Below, one piece after another: positions 53,615 through 59,600 of a stretch of DNA of 64,000 bases. The stretch's first letter is position 1, and the number at the start of each line of letters is the position of its first letter. The translations under genes and the position numbers were made by a program. The notes beneath the pieces are model-generated. The model was not told the DNA's origin. It was given only the letters and a program-made list of their open reading frames with translations, and did no database searches. This DNA comes from Sipunculus nudus (taxonomy: Eukaryota > Annelida > Sipuncula > Golfingiida > Sipunculidae): contig CM049308.1 in NCBI GenBank assembly GCA_026874595.1, forward strand, positions 50,536,624 to 50,600,623. Direction: 5' to 3'.

Positions 53615-56600
53615 ATTTATGTATATGTAAATGTTTGTATGTATATATATTCACATAGAGTTTACCTCTCAGCTTGAGTCTAAACTAAATCACAGTTTGA
53701 TTTTCCTAATAATAATAAGCAATGATTTAAACAGACTTTGCAGAGAATCTCTAGGTTATCAATTTGGTGCAATGGGAGAGATGTTAACAAACAAGTATAA
53801 AAAATGAGAAAACTGAACACGTATGTCCCCATGTCTTTGCTCACACATGCACATGTTAGTTATATATGTATGCGAGTATATATACAAGTGAGTGTTTGGG
53901 ATCAGGACTGGGAGGAGAGGAAGGAAGCGGTTATTGATTTCTGGTCTGACCCTGTGTCTGCTATTTGTAGGCTGGTTCCTGGGCCTCCCTGTCTGTGTGC
54001 AGTGACACCAGCTCAATGCTCGCAGAACGCATCGAACAAACAGAACACAGGGTGAGTGACACAGGTAGAAAGTTCAATACCCACCATGCTGGTGAGGTCT
54101 TACATGACATAGTCTATGACTTCAGTGTTAACTGTATTTCCTGAAGCTGCAGACTTGTGATGTCAGGATCCTACACTTAACATAATGATTCTTATGCAAT
54201 ACAGTACGGGTGTTCATTTATCATTTAGATATGATCTTGTACCCATGAGGCATTCAGATTTGAAAAGTTCTTTTCCACCTATGCCTTGTGTGCCTGTTTA
54301 ACTCAATTTAATGCCATACTGGTTGTTAATTTTTGTGTGAAAGTCTGGAAGAGTGAATTAAGGCTGGCCTGTCCTGATTCAATTAAGTGCATCTGTGGTG
54401 TAACATATTACGTACTCTGTAGAAATACATTTACCTGTCACATCTTAACTGTTTGGACTATTATATGATACATTTGCTGACAGTCTGTAATATACATCCC
54501 ACCACCAGCCTTTTTGTGCACCCATGTGTAAGTCTTGTATCTGTATTAAAGACTACTCTCTATTTTGACTTACTGACCATGATATTTTGATATGAGGGAC
54601 ATTCATGTAAATGGACAGCTCAGTAATCTCCTTAGAAGAATAGTCTCCTGAGAAGAAAGCACTGAACATTCTCTCTTTTTCTGGAATCTCTTACCCATTG
54701 GATTAATTATTTTATATTTTAAAAGATTGAAGACATATAAGCTTCTGTCATGGTAAAAATACCCCAGCTAATATAGGTGGTACTGTGAAATAAGTAGAAT
54801 ATTATGATTTAAACTTAAGAATTACTCCATAAAACTTGATTATTGTGAAATATTGTTTTTGCTGTATGATTGGATAAATAATCAATTTCCATTATCTATA
54901 TATAGTGTGATACAAAATGTGTCACTTTTGATGAGAATGGAGAGAGGAGGAGTTTTTACTACAGGTCAGACGACTTTGCTAAATACAGTAAAGCCTCGAC
55001 ATTACAACTACCAACAGGACCTCCATAAAATGGTATCATTTTCGAGTTGGTTATCCAGGTGAGGTGTTTGTTAGGGGAGGGTTTACTGTATTACATCAGG
55101 TAAATCTTACAATAAAAGGTTTTTTAGTTTCCAGGCAAGGTGCACATCACCTGCAGGTAGCCAGGGATCATGGTGAATTATTTACAGTGTGTTATTATTA
55201 ATTATTGTAGGCTGATGCCCTGACACAGAGCTGGATGGAGAAGTGGAGAGAAACACAGGAGATCATCAAGGTGAGCTTACATATCCCACATATACGTAGT
55301 CCACAATCTGCCAAGCTGTACAAACTACCCTCCTGTTACTCTCTATGTCCCCTCTAAGATATTACGGTTTCCAGCTGCTGTAGTTAGGACACATTCAGAG
55401 GTGAACCCTTCTCTGTTCCCTTTTCCTGGATCAACACCCAGTCCGCCCTGGACCACTTTTCCACGAAATTTCTTTAAAATCAGTTCAGTAGTTGTGCAAA
55501 ATCCTGCAGACAAACAACATTTATGACCAGGTTCAATCAACACCAAGGCTGTGATAGTGAGTTGTAGTTGCCCCTCCTAGGTCAGTGGTTTTGTCCTGGT
55601 TCTCCAGTTTCCTCCACCCCTACAGACCATTGAATGCCACCATCCAGGCCATGGAGCCTGCCTTGCATTAGTTATTATAACTATTTGTATAATCCATGCA
55701 AATTATATAAATTCAAAAGTAAATCTTAAGAAAAGTTATAATGATATATTGCCTAAATGAAGACTCAAATAGTCATTATCAATTGGAGATTTTATTTCAA
55801 CTCTGACTGGACTTTCCAGTTAATCTTGCTGCAATAGTATTTTATGATTTTATTGCATCCTTTAACTAACCTGTTAAATTAGTTTTTGCATTTTTTCATT
55901 TATTTAGTTTAATGTGTATTTTTGAGTAGTAAGAGCATCGTGAACAAACTTCCTGTGTATGTTTCATATGTGTAAATATTTTAAATGAATTGTAATGTTT
56001 ACAATGAAATAAATAATAAATGTCAATAATTCTGTTATGTCTGTTGTAACATTAAGGGATGGGTAAGCATTCAATTGTGCCATACAATTTTGATGTGACT
56101 TTTAAATTGTTGGTTTGGATATGCTTTGTTTGACAAGGTCAGAAATCCTGATATTATCTTATTGACTGAATTTCTTCGAATCATTTGTTTGGAAATGTTT
56201 TTATGTAATGTTAAGTAATTGTGTTAGACCCAGGTGTTCTGGTGGTTTGTGTTTGTACATTTTGCACTTTGACAGTTTCTGATGTTTTTACCATGTTGTC
56301 TGTTGTCTATCAACTGGTCTGATCACCAGAATGTCTGTAATTAATCTAACCATTGTATGAATGGATATGTAGAAGCTGGTTCAGATTATGTCTTAATTTT
56401 GTGGAAATGTCAGTTTTATTTTTGTTTTTGTAACTGTATTAGTGTAACTGAAAGTGTATGATTAATTTAAATACTTATACATAAGTAAAGAATGTTAATT
56501 TAGTAATAAATATTTTTAAAAGTTCAGATTTTATTCTAATTAAAATTAAATTTTCATTTTGTTTTCCACTTCGGCAGAGAGATCTGTTATGCCTGGGTTA

Positions 56601-59600
56601 TAAATTCATAAATGACTCCATTTGAATATTTATTTTAGAGGTTTTCATTAAGCATTGCCAATAATTGGTTATGTATGTATACAATGTTTGTGTGTTTTCT
56701 AACTAATAATATGAATGAGTTATAACAAAGATGAAATCCCATATTTATTACATTACATGATATGGCTAAATGTTAAATCATATCATTAGAAACACAAACA
56801 GATGCACAGAATATTAAAGATTTTGCCTAACAAACATTATTTTCAAATTGATGTAACCACTTTTCAGTGCTGTTAAGTTTTATAAGTAAATACAGGTCTA
56901 TTGATAACAGCAGGGAAGGATTGCTCATTATAAACACATATTCAGTTATGTCCTGAAAAAAAACATTTGACTTCCCTGGTTTAGTAGTACAACTTTATTC
57001 TTATTTCCTCAGCTTCTGATGGAGGTGAGGTGAATTTGTACATTACCTGCTTAATTTTCCCCCATCAGTCCCCCCTCCCTCTCTGCATGCACTGTTTACC
57101 TGTCCTAATAGACAACGCGGATCAAATCATCACCAGCACTCTGCCTGATTTTAATCACACTTAGATCTGAAGCATATCAATTAAGACTGGACAAATTTCC
57201 TATTTTTTTCCTTTTATTTAATGAAGACCTTTGATTACAGGTGACATATTTCCTCACTGCTCTTTTTAATATTATATCCTAACTGCTACTTTCACAGTTT
57301 GTTCTGTGACGAGACAATCTGTTTTAATCTGAGTAATGAGCACTTTAGTTTAAAAGTGTGATGCTTGTACATGAACTTATCATTATATTGATAAGTGTCA
57401 TCACTATTTAAATCATTTGGTTAAGTTTATTTTCAAATCTTAGGCTTATTTAACATTTTGTAGAAATAATAAACAAATATATTAATAGAAGTAAAAAATA
57501 AACCAAGCATTTTACCATAAGCTGTTACATTAGAGATTACACCTTGTAGATGTTTTGAATTTACATATTGGGTAAGACAAGAAATTAAACCTATTGATGT
57601 TATAACTTACTAGACTGAAATAACATCATATTACACTATAGTGATGTTTTTTTACTGTCTGCTGGTTGGTTTATGTACACATTGCTCTGCTGTACTGACA
57701 TTATTGACTTGTTGCTACAGGAGTCAGACCTGAGCATCAAGTCGTTCAGCAGACGGTCCAGCACCATGGGGATCGTGGTTGATCTGCAGCTTCCCTACCT
57801 CATTGAGATGAAGGATGACATCCTCAGTACAGGGGTCACGATCTACCACCTCAAGGTCAGGGGTCAAGGTCATCTGAAAAATATGTGTTTGTGTATCTGT
57901 CCTGATTTATGCTACAATAGGGTCTCGTCAACACTGGAATTTCTAGAATAATTGGCAAGTTCATAGTCAGAATCAATGTCGTTCAGTCCGGTTGTAACCC
58001 ATTTGGGGAATTTAGAACAGATTTTTGTGGGTAAATGGGGCTAATGCCACTTCCCTCTCTCAGCAATTAAATGTTAGAGCTTAAATATATGGATTCTCTC
58101 AAGTGTCTACCTAAATTGCAAGTTTCATTTCTCACAATATTTTAAGGAAATTGTGTATATTCACAGCTCTATATTGTTAGTTATTGACAATGTATCTTTC
58201 CTTTCAGGAGGGGAAAACTCATGTTGGCACAGAGGGAGCCACCATTGAACCAGATATAGGTCAGTATATTATGGATTACCTCTGTTATTATAGGACTTCT
58301 AAAAGACTTCTTCTCATAAACGGCCATTGAACTCCATAGCAACCTGAGCTTTCACAGCATACAGTTGCTCAGAATTAATTGTTTCTAATAGTTACCTTTG
58401 ATGTTATGAAGTTCACGATGTTTAGGGACCTCTAACTGTCTTAGCTAGATTAAATTAGAAACTAGAATATGGGTAGTCAACAAGCGACTACGTGTATCCG
58501 CCTAAATCAGAGTGGAACGGGTGAAGTGAGGCATGGATTGAGTGGCAAGGGGAAATAGAGTGAAGTGTTGCATATTAGCATGGATGTCTGCAGCCAAATT
58601 GTGTATGTAGGTTGCGCCACCTACCACAAAATCCAGAAAGCCATCCAAGTTGTATACATATGCAAAATTTAAGGCAGATAAGTCAAACCACTACATGTAT
58701 ATGAGTGATTTTTGCCCTTGGCAGACAAACAGATGGATGCTGTGCAAAAATGGTTGCAGGTGGTGCCACTAGTTTTGCGTATGATATAGAGCTATGTGAG
58801 AACTACACATGCAAAACTTTGGCCCAATCGGTCAAACGGTTCCCAAGATATTAGCTTGGATATCTGCTGCATAAACTAGAATGTAGGTGGCGCCACCTGT
58901 CATAAAATCAAGAGAGCTGTCGGGGATGTATAAACCTGCAAAATTTTAGGCAGATATGTCAAACCACTGCCGAGATATGAGTAATTTTATCCCATGGCAG
59001 ACAAATAGATGGGAGCTGTGCAAAAATGGCTGCAGGTGGTGCCACCAGTTTTGCATATGATAAAGAGCTATATGAGATCTACACACATGCTAAATTTTGG
59101 CCCAATCGGTCAAACGGTTCCCAAGATATGAGCTTGGATGTCTGCAGCGTAAACATGAATGTAGGTGGCGCCACCTGTCATAAAATCAGAAAAGCTATCC
59201 AGGATGTATAGGCATGCCGAATTTCAGGTGAATTAGTCAAACCACTGCAGAGATATGAGTGATTTTAACCCAAGGCAGACGAACAGATGGACACTGTGCA
59301 AACATGGTTGCAGGTGGCGCCACCATTTTTGTGTATGTTATAAAGCTCTCCAAGGGCTACATTTGGGCAAAAAAATTTACCTGATCGGTCAAACAGTTCC
59401 GAGATATGTGGGTTTATGTGTGGAAACAGACGCACAAACGGAAGCAGAGCGCAGAGGAAAGGTCAGAGGTCAAAACAAAATTGGGGTGCAGCAGTTCACA
59501 TATGACCCGAACATAATCCCGGGTTTCGTAAAATTCCGCCCAGCAGTTACGGAGGAGTTCTCCGGACACCTACGCGGCGGTGGGCTGAAAACATAGTATC

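Larger units (their letters stand above)
49609..53970 (+). other. 4.4-kb intron l-m
   Basis: Contains a dispersed repeat end at about 50690-50925, (TA)n microsatellites at about 53316-53400 and 53577-53612, and the element between them. Other open stretches (52126-52389) show no family match. Confidence 0.8.

Noticed and set aside
59026-59596. Two + strand open stretches of 61 and 113 codons
   Set aside because: They lie in the 277-bp tandem blocks of a repeat and follow its period, not a protein.
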